Positions 32,931 through 42,338 of a DNA stretch of 64,000 bases are shown here, one piece after another (the first letter of the stretch is position 1; every line of letters begins with the position of its first letter). Under the pieces are notes generated by a model that saw only the letters and a program-made list of their open reading frames with translations, was not told the DNA's origin and made no database searches. The position numbers and the translations under genes were made by a program. Origin of the DNA: Niastella sp966212235 (GTDB lineage Bacteria; Bacteroidota; Bacteroidia; Chitinophagales; Chitinophagaceae); the NCBI GenBank assembly GCA_966212235.1, contig CBIHPP010000005.1, positions 452,176-516,175 on the forward strand. The letters are read 5' to 3'.

Positions 32931-34058
32931 ATGAAAATTGTACATGTGGCGGAGGCTTTTGCGGGAGGGATCGTAGTCTTTGTAAAATCATTGGTTGAAA
33001 ACCTGTCTGATGACGAGCATATTATTGTTCATGGCGAAAGAGCACATGTAACAAGTTTTACTGATGTTAGAAAACAATTCGCCAGAACCAATGCCCGTTT
33101 TGTGCGCTGGCATTCAGCCCAACGGAGCATTTCTCTTAATAAAGATTTTGCTGCTTTTCTTGAATTATACCGCATTTTAAAACGACTGAAGAAACAACAT
33201 CAGATCGATGCCGTTCACCTACATTCCTCAAAAAGTGGCTTTTTAGGAAGAATGGCATGTAAACTATTGGGAATCAATAATGTAATATATACTCCAAATG
33301 GGGCCCCATTCCTTGTTGGCACCAGTAAATTCTCTAATTATTTGTACAGACAACTGGAACGCGTGGGCTACGGCTTTGGCGGTCAGGTTGTTTGCTGCTC
33401 CCCTTCTGAACAGGCAGAATATGAAAATGTAGGCATTCGCGCGATTACCATCAACAATGGTATTACTTTCGACCGGGTTAAGGGCTCCGAACTGCAACCT
33501 GCCAACAAAAAGTTCTGTATTGTAACCAGCGGACGCATTATCAATCAAAAAAACCCCACCTTATTTAACAATATCGCCCGCTATTTTGAAGAGTTTCAAC
33601 AATTTGAGTTTATTTGGATAGGCGACGGACCAGAAAGAGACCTATTAACTTCTTCTAATATAACTGTTACCGGCTGGCTGCCAGGAGAGGAAGTCGCCCG
33701 CTTAATTTCCTCAGCCAACGTGTATATGTCAACTGCCAACTTCGAAGGCTTGCCATATGCGGTACTGGAAGCGCTGGCGCTTCGAAAACCGGTTCTACTC
33801 ACAGATAGCGTAGGAAACCGCGACCTCGTGAAATCTTGTTTAAACGGCGACCTGTTTAAACATCACGCAGAAGCAATTGTCAAATTGTTGCAATATTTTA
33901 ACAATGGTAGTATGCTCAATATTATGGGAGAATATTCTGCCATGCACGGTAAAGAATCATTTAATGTAAATCATACCTTTACCCGGTACAGGCATTTATA
34001 CGGAGGAAATCATATTGAAAATGATAGCTATTTAAAGCCGGCCCTTGTAAATGCTTAA
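32931..34058 (+). CDS. family 4 glycosyltransferase
   Basis: A 375-residue GT-B enzyme from the ATG at 32931; a 9-codon longer frame has no supported start. The N-terminal half reads MKIVHVAEAFAGGIVVFVKS, where the glycines after the first strand are typical. The C-terminal half has FCIVTSGRIINQKNP, WIGDGPERD, and the donor-binding motif NFEGLPYAVLEALALRKPVL with its two glutamates. A retaining sugar transferase acting on the cytoplasmic side is expected. It ends 15 bp before the coiled-coil gene. Confidence 0.88.
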   Translation: MKIVHVAEAFAGGIVVFVKSLVENLSDDEHIIVHGERAHVTSFTDVRKQFARTNARFVRWHSAQRSISLNKDFAAFLELYRILKRLKKQHQIDAVHLHSSKSGFLGRMACKLLGINNVIYTPNGAPFLVGTSKFSNYLYRQLERVGYGFGGQVVCCSPSEQAEYENVGIRAITINNGITFDRVKGSELQPANKKFCIVTSGRIINQKNPTLFNNIARYFEEFQQFEFIWIGDGPERDLLTSSNITVTGWLPGEEVARLISSANVYMSTANFEGLPYAVLEALALRKPVLLTDSVGNRDLVKSCLNGDLFKHHAEAIVKLLQYFNNGSMLNIMGEYSAMHGKESFNVNHTFTRYRHLYGGNHIENDSYLKPALVNA

Positions 34059-34073
34059 TTAAACGTATTCACC

Positions 34074-34430
34074 ATGGAGAAGCAACTCAACGGGGTCATT
34101 AGCCATGATTTGATCAGGCAGGGTCTCGATCAGATAAGAACTTATATAGACAATGAGCTGGCCGAGAAAAAAGAAACCATAAAAGAGCAGGCTACAGAAA
34201 TAGAAGAATTAAAGAAAGTATTGCAGCAGAAAGATACTGCTATCAGTATGTTTGAAGCCAATACCCGCGAATTTCAGCAAACGGCTGAAGGTAACAGGCA
34301 ATTGATCAATAAATTATTGGGCGATATCAGCCGGTTGCAGAATGATATTGATTGGTATAAAAGGACTTATGAAAAAAGGAGTTTGCTGGGAGTTTTGAGA
34401 CAAAAGCTGGCAGGCAAAAAACAAAAATAG
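34074..34430 (+). CDS. coiled-coil protein of polysaccharide locus
   Basis: A 118-residue protein that is almost entirely coiled coil (about 15-100) and ends with IDWYKRTYEKRSLLGVLRQK. That short motif also ends coiled-coil tails of glycosyltransferases in Bacteroidota polysaccharide loci, in my recollection. It may scaffold transferases, or work as a length-measuring stalk. It begins 15 bp after the family 4 enzyme and is probably in the same transcript. Confidence 0.7.
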   Translation: MEKQLNGVISHDLIRQGLDQIRTYIDNELAEKKETIKEQATEIEELKKVLQQKDTAISMFEANTREFQQTAEGNRQLINKLLGDISRLQNDIDWYKRTYEKRSLLGVLRQKLAGKKQK

Positions 34431-34694
34431 AAATACGTTTCTTCCTCAAATAAATCGAAGCCCTTATAAAACATTATTTACCAATTACCTTAATCACATT
34501 CCTAATGTACCAATTTAACCAAAGCCGGGCAAGCCTTTATCAGGGCATAGCTCATATCCCTATCAATACGATTGCTGGCACGAATATTTCGTCAAATTAA
34601 AAATTGAAGGCTTTTAACTATTAGTATACCTCTCACAAACCCAAAACCATAAGTAGCATTCTATCCTGGATTAACTGCTACAAATAAATTTCGT

Positions 34695-37600
34695 ATGCTG
34701 CAATTTACGGGGGAAAGATTTATCCCATCCAAAGAACTAATCAACGATGAAATAGGCTTTGAGCATTTGCATCGCTATCATGCCATTATACCATTTATTC
34801 AAAATAAATCTGTTCTGGACATTGCCTGTGGGGAAGGATATGGCGCTGCTTTGATAGGAAAATATGCACAAAAAGTATATGGAGTAGACATTGACGAAGC
34901 CTGTATAAATTGGGCAATAGAGCACTATGGTCCTACAAACAATAAGCTCGATTTTAAAAAAGGTTCTGCTGACCGCATTCCGCTTGCCGATAATACGGTA
35001 GATGTGGTCATCTCTTTTGAAACCATTGAACATGTTGATGCCACCATACAGCAAGTTTTTATGGCTGAGGTCAAAAGAGTTTTAAAACCAGACGGCATAC
35101 TTATTATCTCCACGCCGAATACAGTCAATTATTCAGCCAGGTACGAGCATCACAATGAATTTCACGAAAAAGAATTTCAAAAAGAGGAGTTCCATGAATT
35201 TTTGAAAGGTCATTTTAATTACGCATATCACTTTGAGCAGGGGTATGAAATTGTAAGTACAATATCCGGTACTGATTTAAAAAACATAAAAGAACTGCGG
35301 GTATATGACTGGGAACGGGATACCAAGAATGTGAATCGAAAATACCTGATCAGTATCGCCAGCAATAAAGAAGTACCTGACAGCAATCGCCTGTCTTCCG
35401 TCATTTTGCAGGTAGATAAGGATTTTATGCAGTTGATCGACTATATCTATTTCCTGCAGAAACAGGAATCCCAGTTATTGCAGGAAAAAGAACAATTGTT
35501 GCAGGGGAATGAACAATCATTACAGGGAAATGAACAATCATTACAGGGAAAAGAACTATTACAACAGGCTATCCAGCAACTGGAACAAGTTATTCAACAA
35601 CAGGAAAAAAAGAACAATCAGCTTTCCGCCGCTTTAACCGACAAAGAAACTATTATAGCAGAACAAAACTACAAACTCGCCACAAAGCAACAACAGGTTG
35701 ATCAACTTAATGGAAGGCTTTCAGAAATCTTCTCTTCGGATGGCTGGAGATTGCTAGCCATATATTACCGGTTAAAAGGAAAGCTGCTGCCCGAAAATTC
35801 AAAAAGATATAAGAATTTAAAAAAGCTGGTCAATAAGATCAGGAACAAAAAAAGCGATGATTTCATAATTTCTGATTTTACGCCCCCCAAGCAAATTGAA
35901 GTAGAAGAAATAACCTCCTTTGATACTATAGAATTCCCGGTTTATGAACAACCCAAAGTGTCCATCATAATCCCTGCTTACAATGGCTGGAGCATGAATT
36001 ATAGTTGCCTTCATTCAATCTTCAACCACACAATGGGGGTCAGCTATGAAATCATTTTTGCGGATGACAATTCTACAGATGAATCAGCAAATATCAAAGA
36101 CTATATAAAAAATATAATTGTAGTCCGGAATAAAGAAAACCTGGGTTTTTTAAAGAACTGCAATCACGCCGTTTCATTTGCCCAGGGCGAATACATTCAT
36201 TTTCTAAATAACGACACCAGGGTAACTGACGGCTGGTTAACTTCTTTGGTTGACTTAATGGATAAAGATCCGAACATTGGTCTTGCAGGATCCAAACTGG
36301 TATATCCCAACGGCCTTTTACAGGAAGCGGGTGGCATTATATGGAATGACGCCTCAGGATGGAACTTTGGGCACAAACAAAATCCAGAAAGCCCTGAATA
36401 CAATTACGTAAAAGAAGTGGATTACATTTCCGGCGCCAGTATTTTGGTCAGAAAATCATGCTGGGAAAAACTGGGCGGTTTTGATGAACGGTATGTGCCG
36501 GCCTATTATGAAGATACTGACCTTGCCTTTGCGATCAGGAATTTAAACATGAAGGTCGTTTATCAGCCATTGTCGGTTGTTGTACATTATGAAGGTTTTT
36601 CCCATGGATCTGACCATAATGAAAATACCGGGTTAACAAATATCAAGTCTTACCAGCAATTGAATAAATCCAAGTTCTATGAAAAATGGAGCAACGTTTT
36701 AATAAATAAACCCGACAATGCCATTAACGTATTCTGGGCGCGGGACAATTCCTATAACAAGAAAACAATTGTTATTATAGATCATTATGTACCCCATTTT
36801 GATAAAGATGCAGGTTCAAGATTAACATTCAGGATGCTGAGCTTGCTGGTGAAACTTGGCTACAATGTTAAATTTATAGGCGACAACTTTTACAAGCATG
36901 AGCCTTATACCACTGTGCTACAGCAGATGGGCATTGAAGTACTCTATGGACCATGGTACAGGGATAACTGGAAATCATGGATTGCGGATAATGAAAAGTA
37001 TATTGATTTCTTTTTTGTTCATCGCCCACATATAGCCACAAAGTATATTGATGCAATTCGCTCTATCACTAATTCAAAAATTGTATACTTTGGGCATGAT
37101 TTACATTATTTACGGGAGCTCAGGCAATATGAAATTGAAAAAGATCCTCAGTTGCTTAAATCATCAGAGAAATGGAAAAAAATAGAAACTGAATTAGTTA
37201 AAAAATCGGATATAGCGCTAACATTGAGCATTGATGAAAAAAATATACTCGAAAGAGATACCCAAAGTGACAGGATTCACATCCTGCCCGCCTATTATTA
37301 TACACGCTTTAACGATCCCATTCCCGATTTCTCCGACCGGAACAATCTATTGTTTGTTGGCGGATTCTCCCATGAACCCAATGAGGATGGTGTAATCTGG
37401 TTTGCCAACCAAGTACTCCCTTTAATTCAACAAACGATACCCGATATAAAGCTTCTTATTGTCGGTTCAAATCCTCCGGAGACAATAAAGAACCTGGCAT
37501 CCCCCAACAAACAGGTGCTGGGCTATGTAACAGAAGAAGAACTGCAAAAATTATATGACCATAGTAAAGTGGTTGTTATCCCATTAAGATATGGTGCCGG

Positions 37601-37856
37601 GGTTAAAGGAAAAACAATCGAAGCTTTACACCATGCCGTTCCATTTGTAACTACAAGTATTGGGATCGAAGGCATGGAAAACATCGACGAAGTAACCCAG
37701 GGATATAATAGGCCGGATGACTTTGCAAACGCCGTCATTGACTTGTATAACAATAACGCTATGTTGGTAAGCCAGAGTAAAAAAGGGGTTGACTACGCAA
37801 ACAAATATTTATCAGAAGAAAGGACCAGGCAGCTTTTTTTAAATATTTTTTCGTGA
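34695..37856 (+). CDS. trifunctional methyltransferase-coiled coil-GT2-GT4 protein
   Basis: A 1053-residue fusion. Residues 1-230 are a SAM methyltransferase (VLDIACGEGYGAALIG at 40-55, VISFETIEHVD near 108). Residues 235-345 are a glutamine-rich coiled coil containing a short tandem repeat (GNEQSLQ twice). Residues 415-650 are a GT2 domain (VSIIIPAYNGW, FADDNSTDES, HFLNNDTRVTDGW, EDTDLAFAIR). Residues 690-1053 are a GT4 domain (NLLFVGGFSHEPNEDGV, YGAGVKGKTIEALHHAVPFV). The order recalls WbdD-type chain terminators, where a methyltransferase and a coiled coil set polymer length; the resemblance is inferred. Confidence 0.85.
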   Translation: MLQFTGERFIPSKELINDEIGFEHLHRYHAIIPFIQNKSVLDIACGEGYGAALIGKYAQKVYGVDIDEACINWAIEHYGPTNNKLDFKKGSADRIPLADNTVDVVISFETIEHVDATIQQVFMAEVKRVLKPDGILIISTPNTVNYSARYEHHNEFHEKEFQKEEFHEFLKGHFNYAYHFEQGYEIVSTISGTDLKNIKELRVYDWERDTKNVNRKYLISIASNKEVPDSNRLSSVILQVDKDFMQLIDYIYFLQKQESQLLQEKEQLLQGNEQSLQGNEQSLQGKELLQQAIQQLEQVIQQQEKKNNQLSAALTDKETIIAEQNYKLATKQQQVDQLNGRLSEIFSSDGWRLLAIYYRLKGKLLPENSKRYKNLKKLVNKIRNKKSDDFIISDFTPPKQIEVEEITSFDTIEFPVYEQPKVSIIIPAYNGWSMNYSCLHSIFNHTMGVSYEIIFADDNSTDESANIKDYIKNIIVVRNKENLGFLKNCNHAVSFAQGEYIHFLNNDTRVTDGWLTSLVDLMDKDPNIGLAGSKLVYPNGLLQEAGGIIWNDASGWNFGHKQNPESPEYNYVKEVDYISGASILVRKSCWEKLGGFDERYVPAYYEDTDLAFAIRNLNMKVVYQPLSVVVHYEGFSHGSDHNENTGLTNIKSYQQLNKSKFYEKWSNVLINKPDNAINVFWARDNSYNKKTIVIIDHYVPHFDKDAGSRLTFRMLSLLVKLGYNVKFIGDNFYKHEPYTTVLQQMGIEVLYGPWYRDNWKSWIADNEKYIDFFFVHRPHIATKYIDAIRSITNSKIVYFGHDLHYLRELRQYEIEKDPQLLKSSEKWKKIETELVKKSDIALTLSIDEKNILERDTQSDRIHILPAYYYTRFNDPIPDFSDRNNLLFVGGFSHEPNEDGVIWFANQVLPLIQQTIPDIKLLIVGSNPPETIKNLASPNKQVLGYVTEEELQKLYDHSKVVVIPLRYGAGVKGKTIEALHHAVPFVTTSIGIEGMENIDEVTQGYNRPDDFANAVIDLYNNNAMLVSQSKKGVDYANKYLSEERTRQLFLNIFS
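35506..35547 (+). repeat. 21-bp in-frame tandem repeat in the coiled coil
   Basis: The block GAATGAACAATCATTACAG-like recurs with a period of 21 bp (7 codons, GNEQSLQ), with a decayed third unit. One repeat is one heptad, so copy changes would lengthen or shorten the coil without frameshift. Confidence 0.75.
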
Positions 37857-37935
37857 TCTGAGAATTAGCCGGCAGGCAATCCAAAGAAATCGTGATACCT
37901 TAATCTAAAATTTAGTTTTTTACAACATACATATA

Positions 37936-38691
37936 ATGTTAAGCGAGAAAAGAAATAACGTAAGAGACAGATTAATCAAGATGTATAAACAAGCCAACGC
38001 AGGCCATGTTGGGTGTTCATTATCCTGTCTTGAAATGGCGGTATTCATAAAGTTTGACCTTATGACAGCTACCGATGAGCTTATTTTATCAAAAGGGCAC
38101 GCAGCCGCCTTATTATACAGCATTTTGGCAGAGGATGGTACCATTTCAGCGGCGGAAATAGAAACATTCTATAAGAACGGGACTCACTTATCGGCTCACC
38201 CGCCGGTAAACAAAATCAAGGGAATTCCATTTGCAACAGGCAGTTTAGGACATGGATTATCCATTGCCGCCGGCTTAGGTCTTGCGAATAAATTAAAAAA
38301 GAATAACAAAAAAATATATTGTATCACTTCCGATGGTGAGCTAAACGAAGGCAGTACCTGGGAAGCGGCGCTGTTTATGGCGCATCATAATTTAAACAAT
38401 GTAGTCTGGTTCATTGACAGAAATTACATACAGGGGTTTGGCAGAACAGAAGACACGATGAAACTGGAACCGCTGGATAAAAAACTGGAGAGCTTTGGAT
38501 TCAACGTAGTTATGGCCGATGGCCATAATTTCGAATCTTTGCAAAGCGCTACTTCGGCATTAAGCCAGCAAAAGCCCACTGCTATCATTTGTAAAACAAT
38601 TAAAGGGAAGGATCTGAAATTAGAGGATACGGTAGACTGCCATTATTTGCCATTAACCGAAGAGGACTACCTTAAACTTACAACCCAATAA
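37936..38691 (+). CDS. transketolase, N-terminal (TPP-binding) subunit
   Basis: A 251-residue protein matching the first domain of transketolase: GHVGCSLSCLEMAVFIKFD, LSKGHAAALLYS, ATGSLGHGLSIAAGLGLA, and the thiamine diphosphate motif SDGELNEGSTWEAALF followed by FIDRNYIQGFG. The C-terminal subunit is the next gene, 1 bp away. Split transketolases in polysaccharide loci are thought to make unusual sugars rather than serve central metabolism. Its partner genes here are an epimerase and glycosyltransferases. Confidence 0.9.
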   Translation: MLSEKRNNVRDRLIKMYKQANAGHVGCSLSCLEMAVFIKFDLMTATDELILSKGHAAALLYSILAEDGTISAAEIETFYKNGTHLSAHPPVNKIKGIPFATGSLGHGLSIAAGLGLANKLKKNNKKIYCITSDGELNEGSTWEAALFMAHHNLNNVVWFIDRNYIQGFGRTEDTMKLEPLDKKLESFGFNVVMADGHNFESLQSATSALSQQKPTAIICKTIKGKDLKLEDTVDCHYLPLTEEDYLKLTTQ

Positions 38692-38692
38692 G

Positions 38693-39619
38693 ATGAGAAA
38701 AGAATTTGCAGAAGCAGTAATACAAGTATCAAAAGCAAATGATAAGATCGTCTTTCTTACCGGCGACCTTGGCTTTATGGCGCTGGAAGGTGTTAAAGAC
38801 TTTTTAGGCGACCGGTTTATAAATGCCGGCGTTGCAGAACAAAATATGGTAACGATGGCCGCTTCTTTAGCCTATGAAGGTTTTATTCCCATTGTTTACA
38901 GCATTTCCCCGTTTATTACATTAAGGCCTTATGAGCAGCTCAGAAATGACGTTTGCTTACATAATTTACCGGTAAAGGTAGTTGCCAACGGTGGTGGATA
39001 CGGTTACGGTATCATGGGCGGCACGCACCACAATATTGAAGACATTGGATCTATGCGCCTGCTGCCCAATATGAAAGTTTTTGTTCCATTTACAAAACAG
39101 GATGTATATGCTTCATTGGCAGAAATGACCACTGATCCATCTCCGAATTATTTAAGGTTGAATTTAGCTTCCACACAAGAGCATATTCCTGCATTTTCCC
39201 AGTGGAGAAAAATAAAACAGGCAGACGAAGGTTCGCCCAAGGCAATTGTTATCAGCACCGGAACCGTCACCGACAACCTGTTTAAGCTCCCCGGTTATTT
39301 GCTGAATGAGCTGGAGATCTGGATACTTAGCCAGTTTCCGGTGTATAACCTTCCGGAGGAACTTTTGAACAGGATCGCCAGGGTAAAAAATGTAATTACC
39401 CTGGAAGAACATCAGGGTCAATGTGGGTTACATGAAACACTGGCAAGCCTGTTATTAAAAAAATTGAAAACCCCCATCCAGTATAATACGCTTTTTGCTT
39501 CGGGCTACCCTAGTGGCAGGTATGGATCGCAACAATGGCACCAGGAAGAAAATAACCTCGCTGGCAAAACCCTGGAAAATAAAATTGCAGAATTTTTAAG
39601 TTTTACGCATGCTGTTTAA
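38693..39619 (+). CDS. transketolase, C-terminal subunit
   Basis: A 308-residue protein: the pyrimidine-binding domain (FLTGDLGFMALEGVKDF, FINAGVAEQNMVTMAASLA with the catalytic Glu) and the C-terminal domain (AIVISTGTVTD, NVITLEEHQGQCGLHE). It works with the preceding subunit to move two-carbon units. The gene overlaps the next by 11 bp, so the trio is tightly linked. Ketol transfer onto a nucleotide sugar to give a branched sugar is possible, but this is inference. Confidence 0.9.
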   Translation: MRKEFAEAVIQVSKANDKIVFLTGDLGFMALEGVKDFLGDRFINAGVAEQNMVTMAASLAYEGFIPIVYSISPFITLRPYEQLRNDVCLHNLPVKVVANGGGYGYGIMGGTHHNIEDIGSMRLLPNMKVFVPFTKQDVYASLAEMTTDPSPNYLRLNLASTQEHIPAFSQWRKIKQADEGSPKAIVISTGTVTDNLFKLPGYLLNELEIWILSQFPVYNLPEELLNRIARVKNVITLEEHQGQCGLHETLASLLLKKLKTPIQYNTLFASGYPSGRYGSQQWHQEENNLAGKTLENKIAEFLSFTHAV

Positions 39620-41549
39620 TAAAATAAAATCCGAAGTTCAAAAACTGGAAGGCCCTATTGTAATATTTGGGGCAGGCGGGTTCATCGGGAGTAATCTATT
39701 CAGACAAATATTACAACATAGAGACGATGTGTATGCTATTACATCTAAAGAGCCATTCATCCCCTGGCGAATCGATGATTTAAAAGCAGATAGAATTATA
39801 CATGCAGATATTACGGATCTCCATAGTTTAAACAGGCTTTTTAATCAACACCGGTTCAAAACTATTTTTGATCTGGCTGCTTATGGCGCCTATTCCAAAC
39901 AAAACGACGTAAAACAAACTTATCAAACCAATATATTAGGATTACTTAATTTACTCGAAGTATCCTCTGCATACAATATAAAAGCCTTTGTGCATGCAGG
40001 TAGCTCTTCAGAGTATGGGTTGAACTGTAAGGAGCCCCTTGAAAATGCAGAACCGATGCCTAACAGCCATTATGCTGTTACAAAAGTTGCTGCCGCCAAT
40101 ATGATAAAATATTACGGCACCATTTTACAATTCCCCATTGTTAATTTACGCTATTACTCTATTTATGGAGAATACGAAGAGCCAGATCGACTGATCCCCC
40201 AGATCATTGAAAAAGGCATTAAGAAAGAATATCCGCCACTTGTACAGCCCGATATCTCAAGGGATTTTGTATACATCGACGATGCCATTTACGCTACCCT
40301 GCTGTCGGCCAATGCCGATTTTGGTGTTATTGGCGGCCAATCCATTAATATTGCCTCTAATAAAAAAACCACCATCAGGGATGTGGCAAAAGTTGCCGGG
40401 GAAATTTTTGGTATCCCGGAAGAACCTGTTTGGGGTGATTTTGCCAACAGAAAATGGGACTTGAAAGAATGGTATGGCAATGCGGGGTTTGCTAAAAAGG
40501 TATTGAACTGGGAAGCAACTACAGAACTGAAAGAGGGATTAATTAAAACATACCAATGGCAGAAAGAATATTCAAAACCGCTGTATGCCAAAAAACTTTA
40601 CCAGGACCAGGTCAAGCATAAGATAACAGCCATAATCGCCTGTTACAAAGATGCACAGGCAATGCCAATCATGTACGAAAGGCTGGTTAAAACCTTTTAT
40701 AAGATCAATGTTGATTATGAAATCATTTTCGTTAATGATTGCAGCCCCGACAATACTTCAGAAGTATTACAGGGCCTCGTTCAGAAAGACAAACATGTAA
40801 TTGGCATTGAGCACTCCCGGAATTTCGGATCACAAAGCGCTTTTATGAGCGGCATGGAAATATCAACCGGCGATGCCATCGTTTTGCTTGACGGCGACCT
40901 CCAGGATCCCCCGGAACTAATAGAAGACTTTTACAAAAAATGGCAGGAAGACTTTGATGTAGTATATGGGCAACGAGTAAGAAGAGAAGGCAATAAGCTA
41001 CTGGTACGATTATACAAAGTATTTTACCGGGTCTTCAGAAACATGGCGTATATACCTATGCCTTTGGATGCCGGTGACTTCTCCATGATGGACAGAAAAG
41101 TAGTAAACGAATTAATAAAACTTCCCGAAACCGACCAGTTTTTAAGAGGCTTAAGAGCCTGGGTAGGATTTAAGCAAGCAGGTGTGCCCTACGTTAGGCC
41201 CGAAAGAATGTTTGGCGTTACTACCAACAACTGGAGAAAAAATATAGGGTGGGCCCGAAAAGCCATCTTCTCGTTCAGCTATGTTCCTTTAGAGCTTTTA
41301 ACGTATTTAGGCTGGGCGCTTACCATTGTTTCGTTTTTAGCGATCATTATCCAGGTTATTTTATACTTCACCGGCTCTCCGGTACCGCATGGTATTACAA
41401 CCATTATTGTACTAATATTATTTTTCGGCGGGTTGAATATGCTGGCAATATCTATTCTGGGTGAATACCAGGCTAAAATATTAGAAGAAGTAAAAAAGAG
41501 ACCCAAGTTTATCAGACGACAAATAATCAAATCACAACGAGATGCTTAA
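39609..41549 (+). CDS. fusion of NAD-dependent sugar epimerase/dehydratase and GtrB-like transferase
   Basis: A 646-residue fusion. Residues 1-325 are an extended SDR: IFGAGGFIGSNLFRQIL (GxxGxxG) near 20-36, SSSEYG near 133, and the catalytic SHYAVTK near 153-159. Residues 335-646 are a GtrB/DPM1-type GT2 enzyme (AIIACYKDAQAMPIM, FVNDCSPDNT, LLDGDLQDPPELI) with two C-terminal membrane helices (about 565-590 and 600-620). The second part would load a sugar onto polyprenyl phosphate. The fusion ties making of the nucleotide sugar to its loading. It overlaps both neighbours (11 and 8 bp). Confidence 0.88.
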   Translation: MLFNKIKSEVQKLEGPIVIFGAGGFIGSNLFRQILQHRDDVYAITSKEPFIPWRIDDLKADRIIHADITDLHSLNRLFNQHRFKTIFDLAAYGAYSKQNDVKQTYQTNILGLLNLLEVSSAYNIKAFVHAGSSSEYGLNCKEPLENAEPMPNSHYAVTKVAAANMIKYYGTILQFPIVNLRYYSIYGEYEEPDRLIPQIIEKGIKKEYPPLVQPDISRDFVYIDDAIYATLLSANADFGVIGGQSINIASNKKTTIRDVAKVAGEIFGIPEEPVWGDFANRKWDLKEWYGNAGFAKKVLNWEATTELKEGLIKTYQWQKEYSKPLYAKKLYQDQVKHKITAIIACYKDAQAMPIMYERLVKTFYKINVDYEIIFVNDCSPDNTSEVLQGLVQKDKHVIGIEHSRNFGSQSAFMSGMEISTGDAIVLLDGDLQDPPELIEDFYKKWQEDFDVVYGQRVRREGNKLLVRLYKVFYRVFRNMAYIPMPLDAGDFSMMDRKVVNELIKLPETDQFLRGLRAWVGFKQAGVPYVRPERMFGVTTNNWRKNIGWARKAIFSFSYVPLELLTYLGWALTIVSFLAIIIQVILYFTGSPVPHGITTIIVLILFFGGLNMLAISILGEYQAKILEEVKKRPKFIRRQIIKSQRDA

Positions 41550-42258
41550 AAATCAAACTTCTGTCGTTGATGACAGAGGCTATAATCAGGGGTTTAAAGA
41601 AACCTATGCCCTTCTAAAAAGAATGGAAAGACGTGCAGATTGGATGATTGATGAAATGAGCGTGTCGCCTGGTAAAAAAGTGCTGGAAATTGGTTGCGGT
41701 ACAGGTTATGTATCTTACTATATTGCCAGCAAAACACAGATGCACGTTACGGGAACAGATCTATGTAAGCCCTTTATAGAGCACGCAAAGGAAAAATATA
41801 TACTTCCCAATCTGTTATACGACACCCTTGATTTTAATAAAGCTGCTGATAATGTTAATGATAAATTCGACTATATTATAGGGAATGGCATATTACATCA
41901 TCTGTATTATCACCTCGACGATGCGCTGATAGCCTTTAAGAAAATACTAACAGAACAAGGCAAGATAATATTCATGGAGCCTAATATTTATAATCCCTAT
42001 GTAGCAGCCATTTTTAAGAACAAAACACTTCGAAAATGGGCCCGGCTGGAACCGGATGAATTGGCTTTTTCCAAATCCTTTATCAGCGAAAAATTGCAAA
42101 ACGCAAAATATACAAATATCCAGGTCACATATAAAGATTTCCTGTTACCCGGAATTCCTAAATGGCTGGTAGGCCCATCAATTGTAATTGGAAATATAGC
42201 AGAAAAGACCCCATTAAAATTTCTAAGTCAATCGATATTAATTAAAGCTATAAAGTAA
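41542..42258 (+). CDS. class I SAM-dependent methyltransferase
   Basis: A 238-residue methyltransferase with motif I VLEIGCGTGYVSYYIA at 47-62, the acidic ribose-binding VTGTDLCKPFIEHA near 75-88, motif for adenine contact near YDTLDFNKAAD, and IIGNGILHHLYYHLDDAL near 114-131. The C-terminus is hydrophobic. It overlaps the upstream fusion gene by 8 bp. A role in methylating the polymer or a lipid-linked sugar is inferred from context. Confidence 0.88.
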   Translation: MLKNQTSVVDDRGYNQGFKETYALLKRMERRADWMIDEMSVSPGKKVLEIGCGTGYVSYYIASKTQMHVTGTDLCKPFIEHAKEKYILPNLLYDTLDFNKAADNVNDKFDYIIGNGILHHLYYHLDDALIAFKKILTEQGKIIFMEPNIYNPYVAAIFKNKTLRKWARLEPDELAFSKSFISEKLQNAKYTNIQVTYKDFLLPGIPKWLVGPSIVIGNIAEKTPLKFLSQSILIKAIK

Positions 42259-42338
42259 AGATCTTTAGCCGAGTTAATTGTCTCACTCCAAAACACTATC
42301 CTCCCGCCTTATTGAAACCAGAACTAAAATACAAACAG

